Position numbers and translations under genes: made by a program. This document shows positions 24,963 to 34,573 of a DNA stretch of 64,000 nucleotides, in pieces; within the stretch, counting starts at the first letter, position 1, and the number at the start of each line of letters is the position of its first letter. Source of the DNA: Rhodonellum psychrophilum GCM71 = DSM 17998 (GTDB taxonomy: Bacteria > Bacteroidota > Bacteroidia > Cytophagales > Cyclobacteriaceae); NCBI RefSeq assembly GCF_000381545.1, contig NZ_KB906675.1, positions 62,001 to 126,000 of the forward strand, read 5' to 3'. The notes below the pieces were generated by a model. The model saw nothing but the letters and a program-made list of their open reading frames with translations. It did not search any database and was not told the DNA's origin.

Positions 24963-25136
24963 TCCACCGTGGGTTTCAAATAAAAATAAGAAATGACGCT
25001 AAGGAGAGAAACCAAAAGTTGCCTTCAGAGTGATCATTTCTTGTTTTATAATCGCTTACCTGTCAAGGAACATCAAGGAGTCAGTCTTTGGCTTGAAAAA
25101 ATTGATTTTGCGAAAATTTTGAAAACTCAAGATTAA

Positions 25137-25312
25137 TTTAAACCAGAAATATGCACTAGGCTTCCTAAGAAGGTTGAAACTGCAAGAAAATCAGACATTT
25201 GGGATAATAATTCCTGACACCGATACGGTGAAGTCAACAAAAGTCAACAACTGACTAATTATAAGATAAATACAGTATTGAGCAGCATTCACAGTATATA
25301 AAACGGGTTAAA
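25137..25312 (-). repeat. Dispersed ~170-bp intergenic repeat, copy 6 (reverse orientation)
   Basis: Reads on the plus strand from TTTAAACCAGAAATATGCACT through GAAAATCAGACATTTGGG, CCTGACACCGATACGGTG and AAGTCAACAA to AAAACGGGTTAAA. It ends 4 bases before the ATG of the hemerythrin-like gene, so the mRNA leader of that gene must begin inside or upstream of the repeat. Confidence 0.82.
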
Positions 25313-25316
25313 CATC

Positions 25317-25784
25317 ATGACTGACAAAAAGCCACTTAAAAGGAATATCGAACTCCAACCCTTAAGCAGGGAGCACCACCACAGCCTTTTGTTGTGCTGG
25401 AAAATCAGAAAGGGATTTTCCCTTGAGATTCCGGTAATTAGAATAAAGTCCTATGCAGATTGGTTTTTTTTGAATTATCTTCAACCCCATTTCAAGATTG
25501 AGGAAGATTTCCTCTTCCCCATACTGGGATTGGAACATCAGTTGGTCAAAAAAGCGATCGGGGAACACCGTAGACTTGCCAGATTGTTTCACAAGGAGAA
25601 GGAAATCGAAAAGTCCTTAAGTTTGATCGAAGAAGAATTGGAAAAGCATATCCGTTTTGAAGAGCGAGAACTGTTCAATGTCATTCAGCAATCTGCCACT
25701 GAAGAACAAATGAAAGCTCTCATTGAAAACCATACTGAGACTGCTTTCGAGGAAAACCCGATGGATGAATTCTGGAAAAAATAA
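25317..25784 (+). CDS. Hemerythrin-like domain protein
   Basis: The 155-residue protein has the HHE/hemerythrin ligand pattern in a four-helix bundle: LSREHHHSLLLCWKIR, HFKIEEDFLFPIL, IGEHRRLARLFH and HIRFEERELFNVI. Hemerythrin-like domains bind O2, NO or act in iron handling; with RIC next door an NO-related role is favoured. The start codon follows a dispersed repeat by 4 bases. The pentapeptide-repeat gene begins immediately after the stop codon (25785), so both are translated from one mRNA. Confidence 0.88.
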   Translation: MTDKKPLKRNIELQPLSREHHHSLLLCWKIRKGFSLEIPVIRIKSYADWFFLNYLQPHFKIEEDFLFPILGLEHQLVKKAIGEHRRLARLFHKEKEIEKSLSLIEEELEKHIRFEERELFNVIQQSATEEQMKALIENHTETAFEENPMDEFWKK

Positions 25785-26357
25785 ATGGAAAAACTAATCT
25801 ACGAAGATCACACATTTATCAATTTGGCCTTCGCCGAAATGGAAACCAAAAACAGGGAATTCGAAAACTGTTTATTTAAGAATTGCGATTTTTCGAATGG
25901 GATTTTTCTATCCTCAAAGTTCATGGATTGTATCTTCACAAACTGCAACTTTTCACTGTGCAAACTCCCTCATTGTCAAATGAACAATGTATCCTTCAAG
26001 GACTGTAAGATATTGGGCGTGAATTTCAGTAAATGTTTGGATTTCCTTTTTGAGGTAAAGTTCGAAGATTGCTCGTTGGATTATTGTTCCTTTACCAGAA
26101 AAAAATTACCAAAAACCCAATTTATAAAATGCTCCATGCGGCATGTGGATTTTTTTGAAAGCGATCTGTCAAAATCCTCCTTCTCCGAAACGGATTTGAC
26201 AAATGCCATTTTTAACAATACAATTTTGAAAGAAGTGGACTTCACCACCGCGTCAAATTACAGCATCGATCCAGAAAGAAACACCATTAAAAAAGCAAAA
26301 TTCTCCCTTCTAGGAATCGAAGGACTTTTGCACAAATATGATATCAAGATAGAGTGA
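25785..26357 (+). CDS. Pentapeptide-repeat protein
   Basis: The 190-residue product consists largely of A(D/N)LxX-type pentapeptides in a divergent Cys/Phe/Asn-rich form (for example FENCLFKNCDFSNGIFLSS, FKDCKILGVNFSKC, VDFFESDLSKSSFSETDL), which should fold as a right-handed quadrilateral beta helix. Members range from gyrase-protecting QnrB-like proteins to structural proteins. The length and the YxFxxCxF-style repeats resemble Qnr-like proteins, but resistance cannot be claimed. It starts right after the hemerythrin-like stop. Confidence 0.85.
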   Translation: MEKLIYEDHTFINLAFAEMETKNREFENCLFKNCDFSNGIFLSSKFMDCIFTNCNFSLCKLPHCQMNNVSFKDCKILGVNFSKCLDFLFEVKFEDCSLDYCSFTRKKLPKTQFIKCSMRHVDFFESDLSKSSFSETDLTNAIFNNTILKEVDFTTASNYSIDPERNTIKKAKFSLLGIEGLLHKYDIKIE

Positions 26358-26555
26358 CTAAATGGTGCATTAAAAATTTTAAATTCAACCTCAATCCCCA
26401 AATTCTTCAATTCTTATTTCAAGTTTTTTTAAGACAATATTAAGACTATCTTAAATATTCTGCAGGTTTTAACTTCTATTTTTGTATAATGGATCTCAGC
26501 AATTGGATTCATTAAACCTGTCAATAATCAATGGTTATTTTGTAAATTTAAGAAT

Positions 26556-27002
26556 ATGAACCAAGCCCATTTGCATCTCGTTTTCAATCATTTACCGATA
26601 ATTATACCGATAGTAGGCCTTTTGGTTTTGATTGGTGGATTGGTCGTCCGTTCTGAAATAGTCCAGCGGACTGCATATTTGCTTTTTGTTTTGGGTGCAC
26701 TGAGCACCATTCCCGCCTTCCAAACCGGAGAGGGTGCCGAGGAAATAGTGGAGGAGATGCCTGGGATAAATGAGGAATCCATTAAAATCCATGAAGAAGC
26801 TGCCGAAACTTTCAGCTTATTTTCCTACGGCCTAGGTGCGGTATCTCTTCTGGGAGTGTGGGCCAATTGGAAGAAGAAATCCTTTTCAAGAATGATTTCT
26901 ATCGTAACCCTGGCGGTTTGTTTGGTGACATTGTTTTTTGCCCAACAAACAGGAAATACAGGAGGAGTAATAAGACATCCAGAAATAACCAATAAAAATT
27001 AA
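26556..27002 (+). CDS. Four-TM membrane protein with N-terminal histidines (DUF2231-like)
   Basis: The 148-residue protein starts NQAHLHLVFNHLPIIIPIVG, a His-rich first helix like those of DUF2231-type proteins. Four hydrophobic segments lie near residues 9-29, 37-54, 86-103 and 110-128. The acidic loop GEGAEEIVEEMPGINEESIKIHEEAAE contains a further His that could ligate a metal or heme with those in helix 1. It lies between the stress cluster and the SAM synthetase and precedes the latter by 29 bases. Function is unknown; a redox or heme-associated role is only suggested. Confidence 0.65.
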   Translation: MNQAHLHLVFNHLPIIIPIVGLLVLIGGLVVRSEIVQRTAYLLFVLGALSTIPAFQTGEGAEEIVEEMPGINEESIKIHEEAAETFSLFSYGLGAVSLLGVWANWKKKSFSRMISIVTLAVCLVTLFFAQQTGNTGGVIRHPEITNKN

Positions 27003-27031
27003 CTTCCCCTAAGTCAATTAAAGAAAATACG

Positions 27032-28189
27032 ATGGCCATCCTGATTTCCAGAGAGAATTTTTATTCAAAAAGCTTTGAGGTGGCCGAAACCAAAGGATTG
27101 GGTCATCCTGACACCATTTGTGATCAAATCACCGAACAAATCTCAAGAGCACTTTGCCGCTTTTACTTGACTGAATTCGGAAGTATTCAACACCACAATG
27201 TGGACAAGGCCCTTCTGATCGGCGGTCAATCCGAACCTATATTTAATGGTGGGAAAATCCTTCAACCCATCTCTCTGGTCATCGCCGGCCGGGCCACCCA
27301 TCAGGCACAGGATAAATCGGTTCCCGTGGAAGAAATTGCCATCCAAACCGCCAAGCAGTGGCTCGCGAAAAACATCAGGAATCTCAATGTGGAAACCGAC
27401 ATCCAAATCATTTCAAAGATCAGAAAGGGAAGTATTGAATTGGTCGAGTTGTTCAACAGGTTTGGGAAAGGCGAAATCCCATTGGCCAATGACACCTCGT
27501 TTGGAGTCGGCTACTATCCACTTTCATTTTTGGAAAACAACATCCTGAAAATTGAGCGCTTATTGAACCATCCCCTAACAAAGGTGAAATTTCCATTTAT
27601 TGGAGAAGACATTAAAGTCATGGGCGTCAAAAATCAAAGTGAACAACTATTCACTGTCGCCATCGCGATGGTGGACCGACATATTTCTGATTTATCGGAT
27701 TACATTTCAAAAATCGAAAAGGTAAAAACCTACCTGAAGGAAACGCTGAATCTGGGCCAATGCTCGATAGACATCAATACTGCCGATGATTATGAACGGG
27801 AAAGCATTTACCTGACCGTGTCGGGGACGAGTGCGGAAAGTGGAGACGATGGCCAGGTGGGCAGAGGCAACCGCATCAACGGATTGATCAGCCCCTATCG
27901 CCCCATGAGCCTCGAGGCTGCCTCAGGAAAAAACCCTGTCAGTCATATTGGAAAAATATACAATTATTTCGCCATGGATTTGAGCAGAAGCCTCGTGGAA
28001 AATCATTTTGCGAGCCAGGCATATATCTATATAGTATCGCAAATTGGAAAACCCATCACTGAACCACAACTGCTTCATATCCAGATAGATTACGAAAATT
28101 CAAATCCGGACAATCTTGATGATTTTGTAAAGGAGAAACTCCTGGAACTTCCCCGATATTGGAGAAGAATCATTGAATTCAAAGATTGA
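27032..28189 (+). CDS. Archaeal-type S-adenosylmethionine synthetase
   Basis: The 385-residue protein has AETKGLGHPDTICDQITEQISR near the N-terminus, TSFGVGYYPLSFLEN in the middle, and the strongly diagnostic SGDDGQVGRGNRINGLISPYRPMSLEAASGKNPVSHIGKIYN run near residues 270-312. These are signatures of the archaeal methionine adenosyltransferase family, which is distinct from bacterial MetK. It makes SAM from methionine and ATP. A minority of bacteria carry this type, usually in addition to MetK and often next to methylation or natural-product genes. Here it follows a small membrane protein with 29 bases between. Whether a standard metK exists elsewhere cannot be seen. Confidence 0.88.
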   Translation: MAILISRENFYSKSFEVAETKGLGHPDTICDQITEQISRALCRFYLTEFGSIQHHNVDKALLIGGQSEPIFNGGKILQPISLVIAGRATHQAQDKSVPVEEIAIQTAKQWLAKNIRNLNVETDIQIISKIRKGSIELVELFNRFGKGEIPLANDTSFGVGYYPLSFLENNILKIERLLNHPLTKVKFPFIGEDIKVMGVKNQSEQLFTVAIAMVDRHISDLSDYISKIEKVKTYLKETLNLGQCSIDINTADDYERESIYLTVSGTSAESGDDGQVGRGNRINGLISPYRPMSLEAASGKNPVSHIGKIYNYFAMDLSRSLVENHFASQAYIYIVSQIGKPITEPQLLHIQIDYENSNPDNLDDFVKEKLLELPRYWRRIIEFKD

Positions 28190-28207
28190 ATACTTCCAGA
28201 AAATTGA

Positions 28208-28374
28208 TTTCACCCCGGCTTATGGATCAACAATTCCATTCCAGCCGGCAATTGCACAATAACCTTCCTGTGTTTTCTGTTTTTTGATTTCAGCATATTG
28301 GTTAGACGACTTACTCTCCCAATAGTCTGGTTTTTTTCCCTACCCTTAAAAATCCTAATGAATAGTTCGGGTTT
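28208..28374 (+). repeat. Dispersed ~170-bp intergenic repeat, copy 7 (degenerate)
   Basis: Weakly conserved copy between convergent genes: ACCCCGGCTTATGGATCAAC at the left, TTTTTTGATTTCAGCATATTG and CTCTCCCAATAGTCTGG inside, ATGAATAGTTCGGGTTTA at the right. Order and spacing of the landmarks match the better copies, but many substitutions are present. Confidence 0.6.
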
Positions 28375-28433
28375 ACCCTCCAATTCTTGAAGAAACACGT
28401 TTTGAAGAGGATAAAATGAAGGCCAGTGGCCCC

Positions 28434-29135
28434 TCAATTATAATGATAGTGTGGTATTTCGTTGGAAACACCATCCCTTTTATTCGCTATTGGGATAGTG
28501 GGGGTAAGTAGCGCATTTTTCGCCAATCGAAAAAAATAAACCATCCAACTCACAATGCCTATCATTTTTGCCACCATTCCAAAAAGCACTGGATCAAAAA
28601 ATCCCAACTGCATCAAATCAATCGTCAAAGAAACAGCAAAGAAAAACATAGAGATGCCCAATAGGCTATAATCGGTCCTACGAATCAACGAATGATAGGC
28701 GGTAAGGTACAACATCAAAAATGCCCCATAACCTGGAAGAATGAATATCCTGAAAATACCGAGAAAGGCTGCTACTTGTTCATGGATAAGAAACACATCA
28801 TCCAGGAAAAAAATCAATGTTAACATACCGGACACAAATAAAAACCGACTCATCCTGGCTCTTCCTGCCCGACTGGAAAGAACCTTGGATACAAAAAAAC
28901 ATATTGTTATCGACACAGACCAAAAGAACCAACCAATCCGAAAAAAAATCCCCGTATACAAGGGGGACTCCAAGAGCGTCATCGGATGCTGGAGTAGTGT
29001 AGTGTAGGGCGCATTGGCCCACGCTTTCCCTATCAATAAGCCACAAATTAAAATTATGCAAAGCAATAGGGTCAAACCGATTGCAGCACGATTTGATTTA
29101 CCTCCATTGGGCAGAAACGAAAATTGTATATTCAT
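28434..29135 (-). CDS. Polytopic membrane protein of unknown function
   Basis: The 233-residue protein has about six hydrophobic segments (residues 18-40, 60-82, 96-115, 125-145, 155-175, 182-203). A central LIFFLDDVFLIHEQVAAFLG has acidic residues and a histidine inside or at the edge of a membrane helix, a pattern seen in a group of uncharacterised bacterial membrane proteins with DDxFLxHE. This could be a metal or proton site. Monocistronic, convergent with the SAM synthetase gene. Confidence 0.65.
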   Translation of the reverse strand: MNIQFSFLPNGGKSNRAAIGLTLLLCIILICGLLIGKAWANAPYTTLLQHPMTLLESPLYTGIFFRIGWFFWSVSITICFFVSKVLSSRAGRARMSRFLFVSGMLTLIFFLDDVFLIHEQVAAFLGIFRIFILPGYGAFLMLYLTAYHSLIRRTDYSLLGISMFFFAVSLTIDLMQLGFFDPVLFGMVAKMIGIVSWMVYFFRLAKNALLTPTIPIANKRDGVSNEIPHYHYN

Positions 29136-29747
29136 TTATTTTTGATCAAAAAATGTAACCCCCAGATCAATATTCAATTCTTAAATTCACCCAACAGCAT
29201 TGGTATTAACTGATTACTCAAATTCAAAGGCACAATATTATCCGATTGAATATTACTTTTTGAATTGAAGCAATATAACCAAAATAAAATTTTAACGGCT
29301 ATCCTTAAAATGATTTAAAAAATATTTTCATGTTTTTTCTTACAAAAATCACCACCATTCCATATCAATTGACAGAAAATAAATTTTATTTCATATTTTG
29401 ATTACCTATTAAATATTAAAGTAGTATTTTTATAACTATTTCAATATTAATTGTAATCATAAAAAATCTAAACTTAGAGAATATAGAATTTGAAAAATAG
29501 AAATGAAGAAATCGCTCTCCCAATCGATTAAAATCACTTCAGTAAAATTTGACTCAAGGTGTTTTTGAGTTGATTTCAGAATGCCCAAAATCACTTTATA
29601 GTATCCACTTGATGGTGACAATGAATTGGGAGCCTCCAATACCGCTATTTTTGATGCCAAATCATTGGCATTGACTAGATTTTTTCTTTGAAAACAACAC
29701 CAAACAGAAGAGGAAAAAAATCTTCTGTTTTATATAGAACCAATCCG
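29136..29747. other. Intergenic AT-rich region before glucan phosphorylase
   Basis: About 610 bases between divergently oriented genes. The part 29280-29470 is especially AT-rich. A minus-strand frame at 29457-29660 shows no family features and no suitable start. The promoter of the phosphorylase gene should lie in the last 150 bases; TTTTATATAGAACCAATCC is near 29728. Confidence 0.45.
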
Positions 29748-32291
29748 ATGAGCGAACAAACTTTTAGCACCAATCAATTGTATGGTTTTTTACCATCCAC
29801 TATCGAAGGAATCAATTCCCTGGCGGCACTTGCCCTTGACATGAGGTGGTCATGGAACCATACAGCGGATAAATTATGGCAACAGCTTGATCCAGACCTT
29901 TGGGAACTTACCAATAACCCCTGGGTGGTTTTACAGACAGTTTCACGGGATAGGGTTGAGCAATTGTTGTCTGACCCCGGTTTTCGCGAAAACCTGGATT
30001 CAATTTTACAAGCAAAGGAACAGGCCAATACCCTCCCTGCTTGGTTCCATAAAAAATTCCCAGATGTCAAACTTACTGCTGTTGCTTACTTCAGCATGGA
30101 ATTTATGCTTAGCGATGCGCTTCCGATTTATGTAGGAGGCTTGGGAAATGTAGCCGGTGACCAACTTAAATCAGCAAGTGATTTGGGTGTTCCCGTAGTG
30201 GCGATCGGACTTTTTTACCAACAAGGCTATTTCCATCAAGAAATCGACAAAAATGGCAATCAGTTGGAACGTTATCCCTACAATGACCCTGGGCAGTTGC
30301 CCATCACCCCCTTGAGATTGCCAAACGGCGAATGGCTGAGATTGAAGATCTCAATAGCCGGATATCCTGTTTGGCTGAGAACTTGGCAGGTTCAGGCAGG
30401 AAGGGTGAAGCTTTTTCTCTTGGACAGCAACGATGCCGCCAACCTTCCCGTCCATCGAGGAATCACCAATGAACTTTATGGAGGAGGGGCTGACCTTCGG
30501 ATGAAACAGGAACTGATTCTGGGGATTGGTGGCTGGAGATTGCTCCGCGCATTGGGGATAAAACCAGAGGTTTGTCACATGAATGAAGGGCATGCTGCAT
30601 TTCTGGTTTTGGAGCGCGCCAATGATTACATGAAGGAAACAGGCACTTCCTTTAAGGAGGCATTGATGGTAACGAGATCGGGAAACCTATTTACGACCCA
30701 CACCGCTGTCCCAGCCGGTTTTGACCATTTCAAACCCTCGTTGATGCAACAAATGTTAGGGTCCTATTCGCAGGAAGAACTGTCCATAGATTTCGAAGAA
30801 TTGATGGCCCTCGGAAGATGGGACCCAAAGGATCAAACAGAGGATTTCAAGATGGCTTACTTGGCCATCCGTGGTTGTGGAGCCATCAATGGGGTGAGCA
30901 GTTTACACGAAAAGGTAAGCAAAAAACTGTTTATGAATCTTTTCCCCCGATGGCCGGTGGAAGAGGTCCCGATTGGACATGTCACCAATGGGGTGCACAT
31001 GCCAAGCTGGGATTCTGAGATTTCGGATAAAATCTGGACCCAAACTTGTGGAAAAGACCGATGGCGAGGAAATCTTGGGAATTTGGAGGAGCAGATGGTG
31101 GCCGTTTCGGATGAAACGCTTTGGCAAATGCGCAATTCATCCCGCAGCAATCTCGTCAATTTTACCCGCAATCAATTTGAACGGCAGTTGAGCATTTCCG
31201 GTAGGCCGACGGAAATGATTGAGATTGCCAGACAGGTTTTCAATCCCAACACCTTGACTTTGGGTTTTGCCCGACGTTTTGTCCCCTACAAGAGACCAAA
31301 CCTGCTTTTGCACGACCCGGAGAGGTTGATCAGGATCCTCACCCACCCCACACAACCCGTTCAACTGGTTTTGGCGGGGAAGGCAGCCCCCTTTGACGAA
31401 GTCGGAAAGGCATTGATCCGAAAATGGATCCAATTCATCAACCAAAACAACTTGCATCACCATGTTGTCTTTTTGGATGATTATGACATGTCCTTGACCG
31501 AAAATCTGGTCCGCGGTGTAGATGTTTGGATCAATACCCCAAAACGGCCTTGGGAAGCCTCCGGAACAAGCGGAATGAAAGTATTGGTCAATGGCGGCAT
31601 CAACATATCCTCACTGGATGGCTGGTGGGCGGAAGCATACTCACCGGATGTGGGTTGGGCAATAGGCGATGAGATGGATCATGGGGATGACCCTATCTGG
31701 GATATAAAAGCAGCGGAAGAACTTTATGATCTACTTGAAAAGGAAGTGGTACCGACATTTTACAACCGTGACCCAAATGGTATACCGACGGCATGGATCA
31801 AACGAATGCGGAACAGCATGGCAAAACTGACCCCGAGATTTTCGGCAAATCGTACCGTCCGAGAATATACCGGGAAATATTACTTGCCCGCAGCTGAAAA
31901 ATATTTGAGACGAGCAGCCGATAATGGAAAATTGGGAATCAAACTGATCCAGCAAAAACAGGAACTTGAGGAAAAATGGCACCAGCTGAAATTTGGAATT
32001 GTAGAGACTTCCGGCATTCAAAATGGATATTTCTTTAAAGCGGAGGTCTATCTGGGTGAAATAAAACCATATGAAATCATGCTGGAACTCTTTGCCGATG
32101 GAATCGATGGGAGTGCGCCCAAAAGGATAAAAATGGAACCAAACTCCAAGAATCCAGAGTCGGAAGGGCTGTATTACCAGGCAGAGGTCATCACATCGAG
32201 ACCGGCAGACGACTTTACGGCCCGAATCATCCCCAACTTAGAGGGATTGACGGTTCCCCTAGAGATCAATCTCATTCACTGGCAAAGGTGA
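29748..32291 (+). CDS. glgP: Alpha-glucan (glycogen/maltodextrin) phosphorylase
   Basis: From ATG 29748 the protein has 847 residues. It begins with the DUF3417-like N-terminal domain (LPSTIEGINSLAALALDMRWSWNH), continues with ECHMNEGHAA-like VCHMNEGHAAFLVLER and FTTHTAVPAGFDHF, and ends the catalytic part with the PLP lysine motif ASGTSGMKVLVNGGINISSLDGWWAEAY. This short GT35 type releases glucose-1-phosphate from alpha-1,4-glucans. An alternative TTG start 60 bases upstream adds a basic Arg/Lys-rich stretch unlike the family. It is followed by a strong terminator, so it is monocistronic. Confidence 0.93.
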   Translation: MSEQTFSTNQLYGFLPSTIEGINSLAALALDMRWSWNHTADKLWQQLDPDLWELTNNPWVVLQTVSRDRVEQLLSDPGFRENLDSILQAKEQANTLPAWFHKKFPDVKLTAVAYFSMEFMLSDALPIYVGGLGNVAGDQLKSASDLGVPVVAIGLFYQQGYFHQEIDKNGNQLERYPYNDPGQLPITPLRLPNGEWLRLKISIAGYPVWLRTWQVQAGRVKLFLLDSNDAANLPVHRGITNELYGGGADLRMKQELILGIGGWRLLRALGIKPEVCHMNEGHAAFLVLERANDYMKETGTSFKEALMVTRSGNLFTTHTAVPAGFDHFKPSLMQQMLGSYSQEELSIDFEELMALGRWDPKDQTEDFKMAYLAIRGCGAINGVSSLHEKVSKKLFMNLFPRWPVEEVPIGHVTNGVHMPSWDSEISDKIWTQTCGKDRWRGNLGNLEEQMVAVSDETLWQMRNSSRSNLVNFTRNQFERQLSISGRPTEMIEIARQVFNPNTLTLGFARRFVPYKRPNLLLHDPERLIRILTHPTQPVQLVLAGKAAPFDEVGKALIRKWIQFINQNNLHHHVVFLDDYDMSLTENLVRGVDVWINTPKRPWEASGTSGMKVLVNGGINISSLDGWWAEAYSPDVGWAIGDEMDHGDDPIWDIKAAEELYDLLEKEVVPTFYNRDPNGIPTAWIKRMRNSMAKLTPRFSANRTVREYTGKYYLPAAEKYLRRAADNGKLGIKLIQQKQELEEKWHQLKFGIVETSGIQNGYFFKAEVYLGEIKPYEIMLELFADGIDGSAPKRIKMEPNSKNPESEGLYYQAEVITSRPADDFTARIIPNLEGLTVPLEINLIHWQR

Positions 32292-32293
32292 TG

Positions 32294-32334
32294 GACTTCC
32301 TCGTTTTTGAATGATTTTCAAAAACGAGGAAGTC
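32294..32334 (+). terminator. Hairpin terminator after glucan phosphorylase
   Basis: GACTTCCTCGTTTTTGAA and its exact reverse complement flank a 5-base loop, starting 3 bases after the stop codon. The 18-bp perfect stem is strong even though the following T-tract is short. Confidence 0.75.
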
Positions 32335-32516
32335 TTCCCCCAACCCAATTATCATCTCTTTTTCCAAAGTCATATTGGCCATGAATGCTTTTACCTATGA
32401 TTCGGCATCGCCACCGAAAAAAGGATTCCAAGTATAATTGTCTTAACTTGCAGGAAATTACCGATTGCTTTTGTTTGGATTCGGTACAAAATCTTATTTC
32501 ACACTTGTTATCATAT

Positions 32517-33746
32517 ATGCAATTCCAATCATTAAACATCATTGAACCTATTTTAAAGGCCCTTCAAGAGGAAGGTTATACTACTCCTACCCCGATTCAG
32601 GCGCAATCCATACCCATCGTTTTGGAAGGGAATGACCTTTTGGGCTGTGCCCAAACAGGCACGGGAAAAACGGCAGCTTTTGCCATCCCAATCCTTCAGC
32701 GCTTGGCCAACAACAAAACATTCAACAAAAAAAGAAAAATAAGAAGCCTCATCGTCACTCCTACCCGGGAATTGGCCATACAGATTGACGAAAGTTTCAA
32801 AGCCTACGGAAGACACACTGGATTGACCTCGATGGTGATATTCGGTGGCGTAAACCAAAACCCACAAGTCGCAAAGCTGAATGCAGGCGTAGATATTTTA
32901 ATCGCTACACCTGGAAGACTTTTGGACTTGATGAATCAAGGATATGTCTCCCTTCGTGAGGTGGAGATTTTTGTACTTGATGAAGCGGACAGGATGCTGG
33001 ACATGGGATTTATCCATGATGTCAAAAAATTATTGGCCGTGCTACCCAAAAAGAGACAATCGCTTTTCTTTTCGGCCACCATGCCACCAGAGATCATCAA
33101 ACTTGCCAATACCATTCTGGATAATCCTTTGGAAGTTTCGGTTACACCGGTATCCTCCACTGTTGACATCATCAACCAATGCGTTTATTTTGTAGACAAA
33201 GGAAACAAAAACGCCTTGTTGGTCGAATTGCTCAAGGACAAAAAAATCAAAACCGCGCTTGTCTTTACCCGCACCAAACATGGTGCTGATAAAGTGGTGA
33301 AAATGCTTGTCAGCCACAACATCAAAACTGAAGCGATTCACGGAAACAAATCCCAAAACGCAAGACAACGCGCTTTGACCAATTTCAAGGACCAAACCAC
33401 GCGTGTATTGGTGGCTACGGATATCGCCGCTAGGGGAATTGACGTGGATGAATTGGAATATGTCATCAATTATGAGCTTTCCAATATCGCAGAGACCTAT
33501 GTACATAGGATCGGAAGGACAGGAAGAGCTGGTGCAAAAGGTACGGCCATATCTTTCTGTGATGCGGAAGAAAAAGCCTATCTCAAGGACACCGAAAAAT
33601 TGATCGCCAAAAAAATCCCTGTTATTGAGGACCATCCTTTCCCTTTGATGGATCACAATCCGGTGAAGGCCCCCAAGCAACAAGGCCGAGGAAATGCTGG
33701 CCATTCCAGACCAAAACCTGCACACAACAATTCTTCAAAAAGGTAG
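32517..33746 (+). CDS. DEAD-box RNA helicase, RhlE-like
   Basis: Starting at ATG 32517 ([16 protein letters not shown]) the 409-residue protein shows all RhlE core motifs: [63 protein letters not shown] and [13 protein letters not shown] short basic, Gly/Pro/His-rich tail (residues about 385-409) could bind RNA. Upstream frame to 32385 is Cys-rich and not family-like, so that start is rejected. It is a second DEAD-box helicase in the window; such paralogs assist ribosome assembly and cold adaptation. Confidence 0.93.
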   Translation: MQFQSLNIIEPILKALQEEGYTTPTPIQAQSIPIVLEGNDLLGCAQTGTGKTAAFAIPILQRLANNKTFNKKRKIRSLIVTPTRELAIQIDESFKAYGRHTGLTSMVIFGGVNQNPQVAKLNAGVDILIATPGRLLDLMNQGYVSLREVEIFVLDEADRMLDMGFIHDVKKLLAVLPKKRQSLFFSATMPPEIIKLANTILDNPLEVSVTPVSSTVDIINQCVYFVDKGNKNALLVELLKDKKIKTALVFTRTKHGADKVVKMLVSHNIKTEAIHGNKSQNARQRALTNFKDQTTRVLVATDIAARGIDVDELEYVINYELSNIAETYVHRIGRTGRAGAKGTAISFCDAEEKAYLKDTEKLIAKKIPVIEDHPFPLMDHNPVKAPKQQGRGNAGHSRPKPAHNNSSKR

Positions 33747-33806
33747 GGAGAGAAATGATAAAATAAAATGTCTGCTTTTTTGAGACATTGTTTTATAAAC
33801 TTGAGA

Positions 33807-33845
33807 AATAGACCGGAATTTATCCTTCCGGTCTATTTTTTTTTG
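33807..33845 (+). terminator. Hairpin terminator after RhlE-like helicase
   Basis: AATAGACCGGAA and TTCCGGTCTATT form a 12-bp stem with a 7-base loop, followed by T9. The hairpin overlaps the last codons and stop of the convergent DUF6629 gene, so it serves the plus-strand helicase transcript. A smaller hairpin (AATGTCT/AGACATT) lies at about 33769-33790. Confidence 0.8.
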
Positions 33846-34479
33846 CATTCATCTTTATGATCACACCCAGAACCATCACACTCAGTAGCGCTGCAAAAAA
33901 ACACCAAACCGAAATCAAGTGGTCTTCGAAATACAATTCGGCTAGCAAAAAAGAAAATAGGTTTGCCAGACCCAGTAATGGCATCCCCTCGGTACTGGAA
34001 ACAAATGGACTGAACACGATGGGGATGAAGTAAAAAACAGCACTCCAAGTCACCAGTACCTTGGAAAAGTCCAGTGTATATTTGATGTGATCCCCCCTAA
34101 TCTCCGCCGAGAAACCATATTCCTGGATACTATACAATAAATAAAGGGCAACGGTGAAACCCATTGCCATAAATCCACCGAGCACCATTTTTTTCAACCT
34201 ATTTGTTTCAAGTAGAAAAATTGAAACCGGAATCCAAACCGGCCATACCACCTGTGCAAATACAAGAAAAATCAAAGCGGACCAATGGCTCCAAGAACTA
34301 TGGCCTGGTGCTGACAATGCTATCCATAAAATCCCTTCTGACAATTGCTGAAAGGCAAACATCAAGGGAATAGCAGCAAATGCAAATTGAGAACGTGTTT
34401 TCACCTTTGATACCGCTATTGCACCGATACTTCCAAGGACAATAATGGCTCCAAAACTTGCTTCAGCAGAGAAACGCAT
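33820..34479 (-). CDS. DUF6629-like seven-TM membrane protein
   Basis: The 219-residue protein begins MRFSAEASFGAIIVLGSIGAIAVSK, close to the MCFSAxASF opening that marks the DUF6629 group, and has roughly seven hydrophobic segments. Conserved-looking residues include FQQLSEGILWIAL and WPVWIPVSIFLLETN, while the C-terminus is basic. Function is unknown. Its last codons lie inside the terminator of the convergent helicase gene. Confidence 0.75.
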   Translation of the reverse strand: MRFSAEASFGAIIVLGSIGAIAVSKVKTRSQFAFAAIPLMFAFQQLSEGILWIALSAPGHSSWSHWSALIFLVFAQVVWPVWIPVSIFLLETNRLKKMVLGGFMAMGFTVALYLLYSIQEYGFSAEIRGDHIKYTLDFSKVLVTWSAVFYFIPIVFSPFVSSTEGMPLLGLANLFSFLLAELYFEDHLISVWCFFAALLSVMVLGVIIKMNAKKNRPEG

Positions 34480-34573
34480 CCGTTCTTTTTTTCGGTTTGA
34501 AAATGGGACTATTTAACAATTGCGCGCAAAAACAAGGGGATTGGCCAACGCAGGTAAAATATGCTTTTTAATT

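Noticed and set aside
26900-27031. SAM riboswitch before the SAM synthetase
   Set aside because: Only 29 bases separate the genes and no SAM-riboswitch core was recognised.
29457-29660. Small minus-strand gene before glucan phosphorylase
   Set aside because: Translation is hydrophobic/Ser-rich without family features and no ribosome-binding site was seen.
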